NCBI RefSeq assembly: GCF_050875635.1 | Contig: NZ_JBPAOH010000020.1 | Location: 14,103 to 78,102, forward strand | Direction: 5' to 3' | DNA length: 64,000 nt | Origin: Hassallia sp050875635 | Lineage (GTDB): Bacteria > Cyanobacteriota > Cyanobacteriia > Cyanobacteriales > Nostocaceae | In this document: positions 1-9,043 of the stretch, piece by piece | Layout: every line of letters begins with the position of its first letter | How positions within the stretch are numbered: the stretch's first letter is position 1 | Notes under the pieces: generated by a model | Seen by the model: the letters and a program-made list of their open reading frames with translations, nothing else | Told to the model about the DNA's origin: nothing | Database searches by the model: none | Position numbers and translations under genes: made by a program

Positions 1-1704
1 ACGTCCTTGATCTAAGACAGCAATTTGATCGGCTTTTTGGACTGTGGAAAGTCGGTGTGCAATTACTAAAGTAGTGCGATCGCGACTTAGATCGTCAATT
101 GCAGCTTGTACCAAACGTTCAGAAACGGTATCCAAAGCGCTGGTAGCTTCATCGAGAATGAGAATTTCCGGGTTTTGCAGTAATGCCCTCGCGATCGCTA
201 ATCTTTGTCTTTGTCCACCAGATAACATCACACCGCGATCGCCAATCATCGTTTCAAATCCCTGAGGCAATTTGCTGATAAACTCATAAGCATTTGCCCT
301 TTGCGCTGCTGCAATAACTTCATCTTCTGTAGCTTCTGGTTTTCCGTAAGCTATATTATTCCGCACCGAATCATTGAATAAAAACGTATCTTGACTAACA
401 ATTCCCATCGCTTTCCGTAAAGACGTAATATCAAAGTCGCGCAGGTCAGTTTTATCAATCGTAATACTGCCAGATATCGGGTCATAAAATCTTGGTAAAA
501 GGTCTGCAAGCGTTGACTTACCCGCACCCGAACCACCTACTAAAGCTAAAGTAGTACCACGCGGTAAAAATAAATCGACATCCTTCAACACCAACTTTTC
601 TTGATTCGGGTAAGAAAACGAAATGTTATGAAAATGCACTCCTTTCTCTAATTTTGTGTAGTTTAACTCACCCCTCTTCATTAAAGGTTTATTATCCAAT
701 CGTAAAAACTCTGTCACCATATCTACACTACCAGCGGTATTAGCAAAAGCACTGCGGACAGTATTTAACTGAGAAATTAACGGCAGAAGTCGCAAAAGCA
801 CCAATAAATATGTAAAAATAACCGCTGAAAGTGACGCAATTTGTGCTGCAAAAAAGGTGCGACTCAAAAACACAATTAGCAGTAAAGCCGTAATTCCCAT
901 CACCTCACTAACTGGTGCGATTATCTCTGAATTAGCCTGGGATTGGTACTCTGCTTTTTCGCGATCGCGAATTAGTTTTTTAATTCTTTGATATTCCTTC
1001 TCTTCATTACCAGTTGCCTTGACTAAGCGAATTCCACTCAAAGTTTCTAGTGTACTGACTGAATAAGCTTTAGACATCTCTGACAATTGCTGACCAAACT
1101 TTTTGGAACGACCTATAGCATACTGATTAATTAGCATTACCAAAGACAGCAAAAACGTAGCAGCAATTGTCAATTGCCAAGAAATTGATAACAAAAAGCC
1201 AACAAAAACTAAAATTGTAATTCCGAGAATAACTAATTTAACTGCATTCCCTATAGCACTAGCAGCACGGGCAATTTCTCCACCAAGACGATTGATTAAA
1301 TCACCAACTTTCATCTTGGCATAATAATCTATGTCAATTTCTAGTAATAACTTCACTCCCGCTTCTCGCATATCCGAGGTCAGCATTCGCGTTAAAGTAC
1401 TAGATGCTAACGTACTAGCATAAGTTGCACCATTTTTTAAAATAATTGTGAATATAATTGCTCCTGCCATCAACGGTAATCTGTAACTTTCCGATACCTT
1501 ATCAAACGGATACAGAATTACTTTGAGAATACCAGGAGCGCTGGTTAAATTCACTTCTTGTCCGACGATTTTTAAAATCACTGGTACAATTAGTGCTGTA
1601 CTTATCCCATTAAATAAAGCTCCAGAAAACCCCAAGATTATTGTTATAATAATCCAGCCAGGATAAGGTTTAGCAAATTTGATTAGTAGCTTATTGCCCA
1701 ACAT
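1..1704 (-). CDS. ABC exporter, fused permease and ATPase (MsbA/HepA-like), C-terminus cut off by window edge
   Basis: This is a half-transporter with a six-helix membrane domain (about residues 1-310) followed by an ATPase domain. I translated 568 codons from the ATG at 1704, and the frame stays open to base 1. The ATPase carries Walker A (GGSGAGKST), the signature LSGGQRQRLAIARAL, Walker B (ILILDEATSALD) and the H-loop (VIAHRLST), so only the last few residues are missing. The family exports lipids, lipid-linked sugars or polysaccharide precursors across the inner membrane as a homodimer. The glycosyltransferase just upstream on the same strand (72 bp gap) suggests an envelope-glycan role. 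Some cyanobacterial members, such as HepA, act in heterocyst envelope polysaccharide deposition, but the N-terminus here does not look like HepA as I remember it, so I give no symbol. Confidence 0.93.
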   Translation of the reverse strand, partial: MLGNKLLIKFAKPYPGWIIITIILGFSGALFNGISTALIVPVILKIVGQEVNLTSAPGILKVILYPFDKVSESYRLPLMAGAIIFTIILKNGATYASTLASSTLTRMLTSDMREAGVKLLLEIDIDYYAKMKVGDLINRLGGEIARAASAIGNAVKLVILGITILVFVGFLLSISWQLTIAATFLLSLVMLINQYAIGRSKKFGQQLSEMSKAYSVSTLETLSGIRLVKATGNEEKEYQRIKKLIRDREKAEYQSQANSEIIAPVSEVMGITALLLIVFLSRTFFAAQIASLSAVIFTYLLVLLRLLPLISQLNTVRSAFANTAGSVDMVTEFLRLDNKPLMKRGELNYTKLEKGVHFHNISFSYPNQEKLVLKDVDLFLPRGTTLALVGGSGAGKSTLADLLPRFYDPISGSITIDKTDLRDFDITSLRKAMGIVSQDTFLFNDSVRNNIAYGKPEATEDEVIAAAQRANAYEFISKLPQGFETMIGDRGVMLSGGQRQRLAIARALLQNPEILILDEATSALDTVSERLVQAAIDDLSRDRTTLVIAHRLSTVQKADQIAVLDQGR

Positions 1705-1776
1705 ACTGTATGTATTTACTTTAATAATATTACGTTTTAATAATACCGTGAAAGACACTTATACATCCATGCACTA

Positions 1777-2976
1777 CTATATCTGTTGCATGATGTTTCC
1801 TAAGGTAGTTGTCATTGCATCAATACTGTAGTACTCCACACATCTTTTTCGAGCTAGCTTTCCTCGCTCATTTGCTTCATCTAAATGTTGGAATATGTAT
1901 TGAATTTTCTCGGCTATTTCAAGAGGGCAACTTGGCTCAACTAGATAACCAGTTTCACCTAAAATATCAGGAATATCTCCTACCCGTGTTGCTAAAACTG
2001 GCTTTGCCATTGCCATTCCATCGGTTAATTTCAATGGAAACTGAGCTAAAGCTGCTGGGGTATCTCGCTGGGGGACAACAATAACGTGCGCTGCTGCCAC
2101 GATTGCAGGCATTTCTGAAGATGGATGCTTTGGTAATTTAATTATCCAGCGTCCCCATTTTTCAGTGAGTTCAGCATCATAGTTATCATAAGGACTGCCA
2201 CCGACAATCACCAGTCTTAAATCTGGCTGATTTAGTTTATCTAGCGCGATCAATACATCTTCAACACCTTTGTATGGTCTTGGCGCACCAGGAAACATTA
2301 AAATGCGATAGCCATTAAGTCCATAACGTGTTCTACTTTCTTGAGGATCGTAGCGTGAGGGATTAAATAAAGTAGTGTCTTTACCATTGGGCAAATAAAA
2401 GCCACCAAATCGCTCTTTTAAAAAGTGGGTGTGAATTGTAATCGCATTAGCATTTTGTGCCATCCCTTCAACCCACTTTAAATAAAGCGGATGATCCGGA
2501 TATCTCAAAGCACCATCTGATTTAAAAACGTCTCTAGCAAATTGCTTAATTGAAGGGCGATATTGCCACTTATCGCCACCATGCCAACTGAGTTCCCAGT
2601 CGTCTATATCTAAAATTAGAGGTCGATGATTATTTAATTTTTTTAGCAAAGATAAACCGAAGGTTGTTGGTTTCGGTCGCATTGCATAAATAATATCACC
2701 ATCAAGTTTTTTCAGAAGCTGAGAAGCTGATACTATAAATTTTGGATAGTTGTAGCCAACAAAGCTACTAACTGGAATTTCCGATTGAGGAATTACTGCT
2801 GGCTCGTCGCCAAAAACAAATCCTAAAATTTCTACTTGATATTGAAGCTTTTGGAGTGCTTGAGCTAGTAAAAATGAACGAACACCTCCACCTCCCCACC
2901 TTCCAGCTCCAGCGCTCGATAGGTCACTGACAAGTATGGAAACTTTCAATTGAGTTTTGCTTTGCTGTAAACTCAC
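1777..2976 (-). CDS. glycosyltransferase, family 4 (group 1) type
   Basis: This is a 399-residue GT-B-fold glycosyltransferase. An N-terminal Rossmann-like half contains the glycine-rich stretch SAGAGRWGGGGVRSFLLA near residues 21-38. The C-terminal donor-binding half shows ILMFPGAPRPYKGVEDVLIA, LVIVGGSPYDN, and the late segment FPLKLTDGMAMAKPVLATRVGDIPDIL, whose form is typical of GT4 enzymes. The acidic EX7E motif is not obvious, so donor and acceptor are unknown. It lies upstream of the ABC exporter gene on the same strand and probably works with it in making and exporting an envelope or extracellular glycan. It is expected to be cytoplasmic or peripheral to the membrane. Confidence 0.88.
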   Translation of the reverse strand: MSLQQSKTQLKVSILVSDLSSAGAGRWGGGGVRSFLLAQALQKLQYQVEILGFVFGDEPAVIPQSEIPVSSFVGYNYPKFIVSASQLLKKLDGDIIYAMRPKPTTFGLSLLKKLNNHRPLILDIDDWELSWHGGDKWQYRPSIKQFARDVFKSDGALRYPDHPLYLKWVEGMAQNANAITIHTHFLKERFGGFYLPNGKDTTLFNPSRYDPQESRTRYGLNGYRILMFPGAPRPYKGVEDVLIALDKLNQPDLRLVIVGGSPYDNYDAELTEKWGRWIIKLPKHPSSEMPAIVAAAHVIVVPQRDTPAALAQFPLKLTDGMAMAKPVLATRVGDIPDILGETGYLVEPSCPLEIAEKIQYIFQHLDEANERGKLARKRCVEYYSIDAMTTTLGNIMQQI

Positions 2977-3401
2977 AAGACTTTGCTGTTGTTAATGTGT
3001 GCAAAAAAGTAGTAGATTCATCACACCCTTGTTTTAAAAGTAACACTTAAATATTGGTGATACGGGATGTAAAGATTTTATGTTACTTGCAAGCCGAAAA
3101 ATCAAAATCAATCTAACCTTACATCTGCTACCATTTCAATAGAAAATTCACGGATAAATCAAGCTTATTTTGCTGATATATGAAAAATAATCAGTAAAAT
3201 CACGGTAGCCACTCAGAAAAATATTATTGCTATTTCTGAATCTGAGCAATATTTATTAATACTTATTTACATCCATCGTTTTAATTCTTGTATTTACATC
3301 CTATAGACTTATTACTTGTTATTAAAAATAATGATAGTGGCATATTAACTTTTTTAGTGTTGACTTCTAAATAGATAAATAGCCACAATTATCTACGGAT
3401 G
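2977..3401. other. AT-rich intergenic region, no gene recognised
   Basis: This stretch of about 425 bp separates the glycosyltransferase from the small minus-strand gene. It is AT-rich, has stops in all frames and holds no tandem repeat or strong hairpin that I could see. It probably carries the promoter of the minus-strand glycosyltransferase and transporter pair. Confidence 0.5.
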
Positions 3402-3629
3402 CTACCAGTCAATTAATTTTAGCTGACCTGTCTGGATACGATCAAATACGCGATTAATTTGGCGACGGTTTACTTCGCTGACATTACCTTCAGCAAGTAC
3501 GGTAGAGGTAAGCAGGATATGGTCTTGACGACTCATCTTTCCTGAGCGGAGAATTCGATCTACAATCTTTTTCACAGTTAATTTACATTGATTACTAACG
3601 TCTGTGTACGTAGAATTTTGGTAATTCAT
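3402..3629 (-). CDS. small conserved cyanobacterial protein of unknown function
   Basis: The product has 75 residues if translation starts at the ATG at 3629, which follows GGAGG by 3 bases. A longer frame back to 3650 would add seven residues and place that ribosome binding site inside the gene. The sequence is charged and mostly helical, with the segment KIVDRILRSGKMSRQDHILL followed by EVNRRQINRVFDRIQTG. I recall similar 70-80 residue proteins in many cyanobacteria, none with a function known to me. No membrane segment or signal peptide is visible. It stands alone, so the context says nothing about its role. Confidence 0.7.
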   Translation of the reverse strand: MNYQNSTYTDVSNQCKLTVKKIVDRILRSGKMSRQDHILLTSTVLAEGNVSEVNRRQINRVFDRIQTGQLKLIDW

Positions 3630-4019
3630 ATTCCTCCGGTTGGATGCCAAAAAAAGAAAGGTAGTATTTGCTCACCCTTTTTTTGCAAAAGGGAACTGTA
3701 TAGAAATTGAAAGATTTTGAAAACTAACAACTGAGAGCAAATATGTATGATTTTTGGAAATACTCAGACTTGTTCGTATCTTGACAAACACGATAACAAT
3801 ATAAATTTCACTTTGCATACTCTTTACAAAGGAATTCTGTCTAAAGGTGTAGATAATATATTTCCAATCAAATACGGTTGACAATCTGGAGATTATATGC
3901 GTAAAAAGTTATAATTAAAAAATAGTTAATATACTTTGTGAAGGTAACCAAAGTTAACTTAAAACGTTCGGTAGACCTGTCGCTGCTAACTCAAACATAG
4001 AATGAGGGAGGCTATTGTC
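3630..4019. other. intergenic region upstream of gloB
   Basis: About 390 bp of AT-rich sequence separates two divergent genes. A 70-codon minus-strand open frame at 3672-3884 has no recognisable motif or convincing ribosome binding site and is probably fortuitous. Promoters for both flanking genes are expected here. I could not single out a convincing -35/-10 pair. Confidence 0.4.
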
Positions 4020-4793
4020 ATGCAGGTATTTCGTCTTGAGGCGTTATCAGACAATTACATCTTTCTGCTTTTCGAGCCAAAGCAAAATATCGCTGCTGTA
4101 GTCGATCCGGCGGAGGCTGAACCAGTATTAAAGCAACTTGCTAAACTAAACGCTAAGTTGGTGGCGATTTTTAACACGCACCATCATCAGGATCATGTTG
4201 GTGGCAATAAACACTTAATGCAAAAATTCCCGGATGTGACGGTTTATGCTGGTGCCGAGGATCGGGGGAGAATACCAGGACAGCAGGTATTTCTTGTAGA
4301 AGGTTCCCACGTTCAGTTTGCAGACAGAATCGGGGAAGTTGTCTTTGTTCCCGGACATACCCGCGCTCACATCGCTTACTATTTTCCCCCAGCGCAACCG
4401 AGTGAAACGGGGGAATTATTCTGCGGTGATACGCTGTTTGCTGGGGGTTGCGGTCGCTTATTTGAAGGAACTCCTACACAAATGGTGGATTCCCTGAGTA
4501 AACTACGCTCTCTACCGGATGATACGCGGGTTTGGTGCGCCCACGAATACACTTTAAAAAATCTTCAATTTGCCCTGACTGTAGATACAGAGAACGCCGA
4601 TTTACAAAATAGATATGATGAAGTGAAGGCTTACCGCAGTCGGGGAGAAGCTACTGTTCCTTCGCTACTGGGGGTGGAGAAGCGGACAAATCCCTTTTTA
4701 CGTTGGGAGCAGCCGACGTTACAATCATCTGTTAAGAGTAGCGACCCAGTACAAACCTTTGCGCGTTTGCGGGGGATGAAGGATAAATTTTAG
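4020..4793 (+). CDS. gloB: hydroxyacylglutathione hydrolase (glyoxalase II)
   Basis: This cytoplasmic metallo-beta-lactamase-fold enzyme hydrolyses S-lactoylglutathione to lactate and glutathione, the second step of methylglyoxal detoxification. The metal-binding signature THHHQDH is at residues 53-59. Later ligands are seen in VPGHTRAH, in the Asp of CGDTLFAGGCGR and in the His of WCAHEY. The C-terminal substrate domain ends with a typical FARLRGMKDKF tail. I chose the ATG at 4020 because GGGAGG lies 8 bases upstream, giving 257 residues, the usual family length. An in-frame ATG at 4002 would add six residues that do not look conserved. It appears monocistronic. Confidence 0.96.
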   Translation: MQVFRLEALSDNYIFLLFEPKQNIAAVVDPAEAEPVLKQLAKLNAKLVAIFNTHHHQDHVGGNKHLMQKFPDVTVYAGAEDRGRIPGQQVFLVEGSHVQFADRIGEVVFVPGHTRAHIAYYFPPAQPSETGELFCGDTLFAGGCGRLFEGTPTQMVDSLSKLRSLPDDTRVWCAHEYTLKNLQFALTVDTENADLQNRYDEVKAYRSRGEATVPSLLGVEKRTNPFLRWEQPTLQSSVKSSDPVQTFARLRGMKDKF

Positions 4794-5300
4794 TTAAGAG
4801 TTAGGAGTTACTCTTGTCACGCTTGTTCGCCGCTAGGTGTTCGGTGCAAGGTAGATTACCTATTAACGAACCGCCCTTCTCCCAAAGGGAGACGCTGCGC
4901 GAACGGGTTCGCCAGTCCCCCATCGTGACGGAAAGCGGAGCCACTGCGGTGGACGGGTCTCCCGGCATAAAGCAAGTGGCGTCCAAGACGGGGGCTGGAC
5001 TCACAAAGGCACGAAGTACACAAAGTAAGAAAAGAAAGAAAAAGGTAGGTAATTTTGTAGCGAGAAGAAAGTAGGAGTTAATAACCTTGGACTATGGACT
5101 GTGGACTATTGACTTTGGGAAGCGGGTAGAATTTTCTTGTGGCTAATGGTTGCGATCGCACCCTACATGAAGCTAGGATCTTTAAGCTTAAAGCTATATG
5201 CTCCGATTAGCTTGTGGGAACACAGCTACAAATTATGTGAGTTACCCTGCCCAAAGCTAAGATGTGAGAGATTTTACCGGAAAAAGAGAAACGAAAAACG
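4794..5300. repeat. intergenic region with interspersed cyanobacterial repeats
   Basis: About 500 bp between gloB and rplI. Bases 4830-5000 contain GC-rich modules such as GGGAGACGCTGCGCGAACG and GGCGTCCAAGACGGGGG, resembling short dispersed repeats common in Nostocales. Bases 5088-5118 are a short heptamer array (GGACTAT/GGACTGT type). An 86-codon open frame across the modules (4814-5074) is a by-product of their composition, not a gene. The promoter and leader of rplI probably lie in the last 150 bp. Confidence 0.55.
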
Positions 5301-5759
5301 ATGGCGAAACGCATACAGTTAGTTTTAAACCAAGATGTCAACAAGCTGGGAAAATCTGGTGACTTAGTAGAAGTTGCTCCTGGCTATGCTCGTAATTATC
5401 TGATTCCACAGAAGTTGGCAATTAATGCTACTCCTGGTATTCTAAAGCAAGTTGAACGCCGTCGCGAGGTGGAACGTCAGCGGCAATTAGAACTCAAGCA
5501 ACAAGCGCTTGAACAAAAAGCAGCTTTGGAAAAAGTTGCTAGCTTGAGAATTGCCAAGCAAGTTGGTGAAGGTGAAGCGATTTTCGGTACTGTCACTACT
5601 CAAGAAGTTGCTGATGCAATTAAAGAAAGTGCAGGACTAGAAGTAGATCGACGCGGTATTACTATACCTGATATTAGCCAAACAGGTACTTACAAAGCTG
5701 AAATTAAGCTGCATTCGGAAGTAACCGCGCAAATCGATATTGAAGTCGTATCTAACTAA
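5301..5759 (+). CDS. rplI: 50S ribosomal protein L9
   Basis: This 152-residue protein has the standard bL9 layout. The N-terminal 23S rRNA-binding domain (residues 1-50) has LVLNQDVNKLGKSGDLVEV and the signature GYARNYLIPQKLA. A long connecting helix rich in Glu, Arg and Gln (about 52-85) follows, then the C-terminal domain with GEGEAIFGTVTTQEVADAI. It is part of the large ribosomal subunit. dnaB follows on the same strand 281 bp downstream, and rplI-dnaB adjacency is common in bacteria, though a hairpin lies between them here. Confidence 0.98.
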   Translation: MAKRIQLVLNQDVNKLGKSGDLVEVAPGYARNYLIPQKLAINATPGILKQVERRREVERQRQLELKQQALEQKAALEKVASLRIAKQVGEGEAIFGTVTTQEVADAIKESAGLEVDRRGITIPDISQTGTYKAEIKLHSEVTAQIDIEVVSN

Positions 5760-5775
5760 CAGCTTTTTGATTTTA

Positions 5776-5818
5776 AACCACAGATACACACTCTGTTAAT
5801 TTGTGTTGGTCTGTGGTT
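5776..5818 (+). terminator. hairpin after rplI, possible terminator
   Basis: A 9-bp perfect inverted repeat (AACCACAGA at 5776-5784, TCTGTGGTT at 5810-5818), with partial further pairing inside, begins 17 bp after the rplI stop. There is no long T-run behind it, so it may instead be an mRNA-stabilising hairpin. Confidence 0.4.
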
Positions 5819-5893
5819 CTAAAGTTTGCTGTTGAATGTTTAGCAAATTGTCGCGCTTGTAAGTGGGTGAAATTAAACTTCAAACAACGTAGT

Positions 5894-5909
5894 GAGCGGT
5901 AAACCGCTC
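5894..5909. repeat. short palindromic repeat, GAGCGGT-AA-ACCGCTC member
   Basis: A perfect 7-bp stem with a 2-base loop, preceded by TAGT. It belongs to the same family as the palindromes at 33396, 33420, 41949 and 57599, whose stems differ by paired changes. The sequence after it (about 5925-5965) carries another dispersed repeat module, GCGAAGCTTTCCCGTAGGGT. Confidence 0.6.
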
Positions 5910-6040
5910 AAATCAAGGTTTTAAGGGCTGTTAGCGAAGCTTTCCCGTAGGGTAGCCCTTACTACAAAGGAATGCCCATCTACACCTGATTAAAAGGGAT
6001 TTTGAGATATAAAATCCCAAATATATATATAAAATTATTT

Positions 6041-8671
6041 ATGGCAGAAGAACTAAGTTTTCAAGGTGATGGAAGCGATCGCTTACCACCCCAAAACATC
6101 GAAGCGGAAGAAGCGGTTTTGGGGGGAATTTTATTAGATCCTGAAGCGATCGGACGAGTTAGCGAAAGTCTTATTCCAGAAGCTTTTTATATTAGCGCTC
6201 ATAAAGACATTTATCAAGCAGCGCTGCGTCTCCACGCTCAACATAAACCCACGGATTTGCTGGCGGTGATTAATTGGCTAGCTGACCATGATATGCTTGC
6301 CCGCATTGGTGGCAGAAATAAATTAGCCTCTCTTGTAGATCGCACCGTTTCCGCTGTTAACATCGACGCTTTAGCATCGCTCGTAACAGAAAAATATCTC
6401 CGGCGTCAGTTAATTAAAACTGGTAATGAAATTGTCCATCTCGGTTTCCAGACAGAAACCGAATTACCAATAGTTTTCGATCAAGCAGAACAGAAAGTTT
6501 TCAACGTAACTCAAGAACGTCCGCAATCAGGTTTAATTCACATTGAGAACATTTTAATTAATGCTTATCAGGATATTGAAGATCGTCATCAAGGAGTAGC
6601 TTTACCGGGTATTCCCTGCGGATTTTATGATTTAGATGCGATGACAACCGGCTTTCAGCGTTCTGATTTAATCATTGTCGCTGGCAGACCGTCAATGGGA
6701 AAATGCTTGCATGAAAATGCGGAAATACTTTTGAGTGACGGGAGTATCTCAACTATTAAAGAAATATATCATCGTCAGCAAGCTGAGTTAATAACTTTAG
6801 GAGATGATTGGAAATTTCATCTAACTCAAGCTTCAGCCTTTGTTGATGATGGTATTAAACCGATTTTTGGTGTTACTACTCGCTTGGGACGATATATTGA
6901 AACTACTATCACCCATCCTTATTTAACCATCAATGGATGGCGACAACTTTCAGAATTAAGAGTAGGCGATAAAATTGCTGTACCTCATAAAATCGATGTA
7001 TTTGGTACAGAAACTATCCGCGAATGTGAAGTTAAATTATTGGCATATTTCATAGGTGATGGGTGCTTGACAGATTCCACACCAGAATTTACTAATATTA
7101 ACTCTCGCATTCAAAATGATTTTACCTACGCTATTACCAGCTTTTCAGATAAGTTGAAAGTTAGGATAGAAATTAGGAGCGATGCCTGCGGCGGGCTACG
7201 CCTACGCACACCAATACTTACGGCTGCGATGTGTCAAGGGCAAAAGAATCCTTTAACAACATGGTTGGAAAACATAGGGTTATGGGGCAAAAAAGCTGAT
7301 GCCAAAATCATTCCGCAAGTTATTTTTAAATTGGAGCGATCGCAAGTTTCTTTATTCCTCAATCGTTTGTTTGCAACCGATGGATGGGCTACATTACTTA
7401 CAAGCGGTCAATCGCAATTAGGCTACTGTACTGTCAGCGAAAAATTAGCTAGACAAATACAACATTTATTATTGCGATTTGGAATTATTGCCAGTCTGAA
7501 AAAACGCTCTGTGAAATATAAAGACACTCGCAGACAAGCTTGGCAATTAGATATTACTGATGCCCAGAGTATCAAAACTTTTATCTCAGAAATTGGGATT
7601 TTTGGCAAAGAAGAAGCATTAACTAAGGTCGCAGATGCAATATCTAAAAAGAGATATCAAACAAATCGTGACCTCATTCCAATAGAAATTTGGCAACAGA
7701 TAACAACAGCTAAAGGTAATGAACCTTGGACTCTTTTAGCTCAACGTGCCGGAATTCAAGGGTATTCAAATATCCATGTTGGTAAACGTGCTTTATCACG
7801 AGAAAGACTGTGGATATTAGCAAGTACTTTAGAAAATTTGCCACTTCAGCAGTTAGCAGCGAGTGATGTGTACTGGGATGAAATAGTTTCCATTGAATCG
7901 ATGGGATGCAAACAAGTTTATGACTTAACAATCCCAGAGACACACAATTTTGTCGCCAATGATATTTGTGTTCACAATACCGCTTTCTGTCTCAATCTAG
8001 CTCATAATGTTGCTACTTCTTATAAATTACCCGTTGCTTTTTTCAGTTTAGAAATGTCAAAAGAGCAATTGGTACAGCGATTATTAGCTAGTGAAGCGCA
8101 AATTGAAAGTGGTTATTTGCGGAGTGGACGCATTAGCCAAACTCAGTGGGAATCTTTAAGCCGTGCTATTGGTATACTCTCAGAAATGCCAATTTATATT
8201 GACGATACGCCGAATATTACAGTTACACAAATGCGGAGTCAAGCGCGACGTTTGCAAGCAGAAAAGGGAACAGAATTAGGATTAATTGTCATAGATTACT
8301 TGCAATTAATGGAAGGTGCGGGCGATAATCGCGTACAAGAATTATCTAAAATTACGCGCAATCTCAAAGGTTTAGCTCGTGAATTAAGTGTGCCAGTTAT
8401 TGCTTTATCTCAGCTAAGTAGAGGTGTGGAAGCGCGTACTAATAAGCGTCCGATGTTGTCTGATTTAAGAGAATCGGGTTCGATCGAGCAAGACGCCGAT
8501 TTAGTTATTATGCTTTATCGAGATGAATATTATACGCCAGATACACCCGATCGCGGTGTGGCAGAAGTGATAATCGCTAAACACCGCAATGGTCCCACAG
8601 GAACTGTGAAACTTTTGTTTGACCCGCTGTTTACTAAGTTTAAAAATTTAGCTAAACCAAGTAATTATTAA
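6041..8671 (+). CDS. dnaB: replicative DNA helicase DnaB with in-frame intein
   Basis: The precursor has 876 residues. Removing the 425-residue intein leaves about 451, normal for the hexameric 5'-3' replicative helicase. Extein N-terminal domain: PPQNIEAEEAVLGGILLD near residue 14. RecA-like domain: GRPSMGK interrupted by the intein, then TAFCLNLA, LIVIDYLQLM (Walker B), VIALSQLSRGVE and LRESGSIEQDADLV. The start was set at the ATG at 6041 (MAEELSFQ), as an upstream ATG at 6002 would add 13 unconserved residues. The protein is inactive as an ATPase until the intein splices out, because the insertion splits the P-loop Lys-Thr pair. No other replication gene lies nearby. Confidence 0.97.
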   Translation: MAEELSFQGDGSDRLPPQNIEAEEAVLGGILLDPEAIGRVSESLIPEAFYISAHKDIYQAALRLHAQHKPTDLLAVINWLADHDMLARIGGRNKLASLVDRTVSAVNIDALASLVTEKYLRRQLIKTGNEIVHLGFQTETELPIVFDQAEQKVFNVTQERPQSGLIHIENILINAYQDIEDRHQGVALPGIPCGFYDLDAMTTGFQRSDLIIVAGRPSMGKCLHENAEILLSDGSISTIKEIYHRQQAELITLGDDWKFHLTQASAFVDDGIKPIFGVTTRLGRYIETTITHPYLTINGWRQLSELRVGDKIAVPHKIDVFGTETIRECEVKLLAYFIGDGCLTDSTPEFTNINSRIQNDFTYAITSFSDKLKVRIEIRSDACGGLRLRTPILTAAMCQGQKNPLTTWLENIGLWGKKADAKIIPQVIFKLERSQVSLFLNRLFATDGWATLLTSGQSQLGYCTVSEKLARQIQHLLLRFGIIASLKKRSVKYKDTRRQAWQLDITDAQSIKTFISEIGIFGKEEALTKVADAISKKRYQTNRDLIPIEIWQQITTAKGNEPWTLLAQRAGIQGYSNIHVGKRALSRERLWILASTLENLPLQQLAASDVYWDEIVSIESMGCKQVYDLTIPETHNFVANDICVHNTAFCLNLAHNVATSYKLPVAFFSLEMSKEQLVQRLLASEAQIESGYLRSGRISQTQWESLSRAIGILSEMPIYIDDTPNITVTQMRSQARRLQAEKGTELGLIVIDYLQLMEGAGDNRVQELSKITRNLKGLARELSVPVIALSQLSRGVEARTNKRPMLSDLRESGSIEQDADLVIMLYRDEYYTPDTPDRGVAEVIIAKHRNGPTGTVKLLFDPLFTKFKNLAKPSNY
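6704..7978 (+). other. DnaB intein (425 aa) with LAGLIDADG homing endonuclease
   Basis: The intein starts at Cys-222 of the precursor (CLHENAEILLSDG, splicing block A) and ends with FVANDICVHN (block G, His-Asn), followed by the +1 residue Thr of the Walker A motif. Block F is VYDLTIPETHNF. A dodecapeptide homing endonuclease sits inside, with LLAYFIGDG (about residue 332) and NRLFATDGW (about residue 441); both catalytic Asp residues are present. All splicing blocks look intact, so it should splice and may still home. It is a full-size intein, not a mini-intein. A dispersed repeat module lies inside its endonuclease part at 7179-7208. Confidence 0.95.
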
Positions 8672-8708
8672 TTGCGGTAAAAAGAATTAATCATAAAAAT
8701 ACCTAGCA

Positions 8709-8744
8709 CCTTGGTTGAACACTAAGAGTGTTGTTATAACAAGG
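8709..8744 (+). promoter_or_regulatory. possible operator/promoter of the ParDE-like module
   Basis: A 6-bp perfect inverted repeat AACACT-AAG-AGTGTT (8718-8732) is nested in CCTTG...CAAGG, with a palindromic GTTATAAC next to it that could serve as a -10 region. It lies 33-68 bp before the antitoxin start. Antitoxins with ribbon-helix-helix folds usually repress their own operon at such sites. This is an inference from position and symmetry. Confidence 0.4.
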
Positions 8745-8776
8745 TTAAAGCTGTAAATAAACTAAAAGTAGAAATC

Positions 8777-9043
8777 ATGAATATCCAACTAAAACCTGAA
8801 CTAGAGCAAATTATCCAAGCGCAAATTGCTACAGGTAGATACGCAAATGCCGAAGAAGTACTTAGTAAAGCCTTGAAGCTGCTATTAGACTGGGAAAAAG
8901 GTTATCAGCAGTGGGTAGAAGAAACACGACAAAAAGTTGAGGTTGCGATTGTTCAGTTGGATAGAAAAGAAGGTATTGATGGGGAAGTTGTAGTTGAGCA
9001 ACTACGAGAAAAATTGCGTAAAGCGAGAGAAAAGCAAGGATGA
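8777..9043 (+). CDS. ParD/CopG-like antitoxin
   Basis: An 88-residue protein with the ParD-type N-terminus LKPELEQIIQAQIATGRYAN followed by AEEVLSKALKLLLDWEK, the expected beta strand and two helices of a ribbon-helix-helix DNA-binding domain. The C-terminal half (EETRQKVEVAIVQLDRKEGI) is the usual toxin-binding extension. Its stop overlaps the start of the next gene by 4 bp (ATGA, 9040-9043), the usual arrangement for a translationally coupled antitoxin-toxin pair. It would neutralise the ParE-like toxin and repress the operon. Since the toxin frame is broken, the antitoxin may now be an orphan. Confidence 0.85.
   Translation: MNIQLKPELEQIIQAQIATGRYANAEEVLSKALKLLLDWEKGYQQWVEETRQKVEVAIVQLDRKEGIDGEVVVEQLREKLRKAREKQG

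Noticed and set aside
3672..3884. 70-codon minus-strand ORF
   Set aside because: It has AT-rich, hydrophobic-random composition, no ribosome binding site and no motif.
4814..5074. 86-codon ORF between gloB and rplI
   Set aside because: It runs through GC-rich dispersed repeat modules, has no motif and has a mirror ORF on the other strand.
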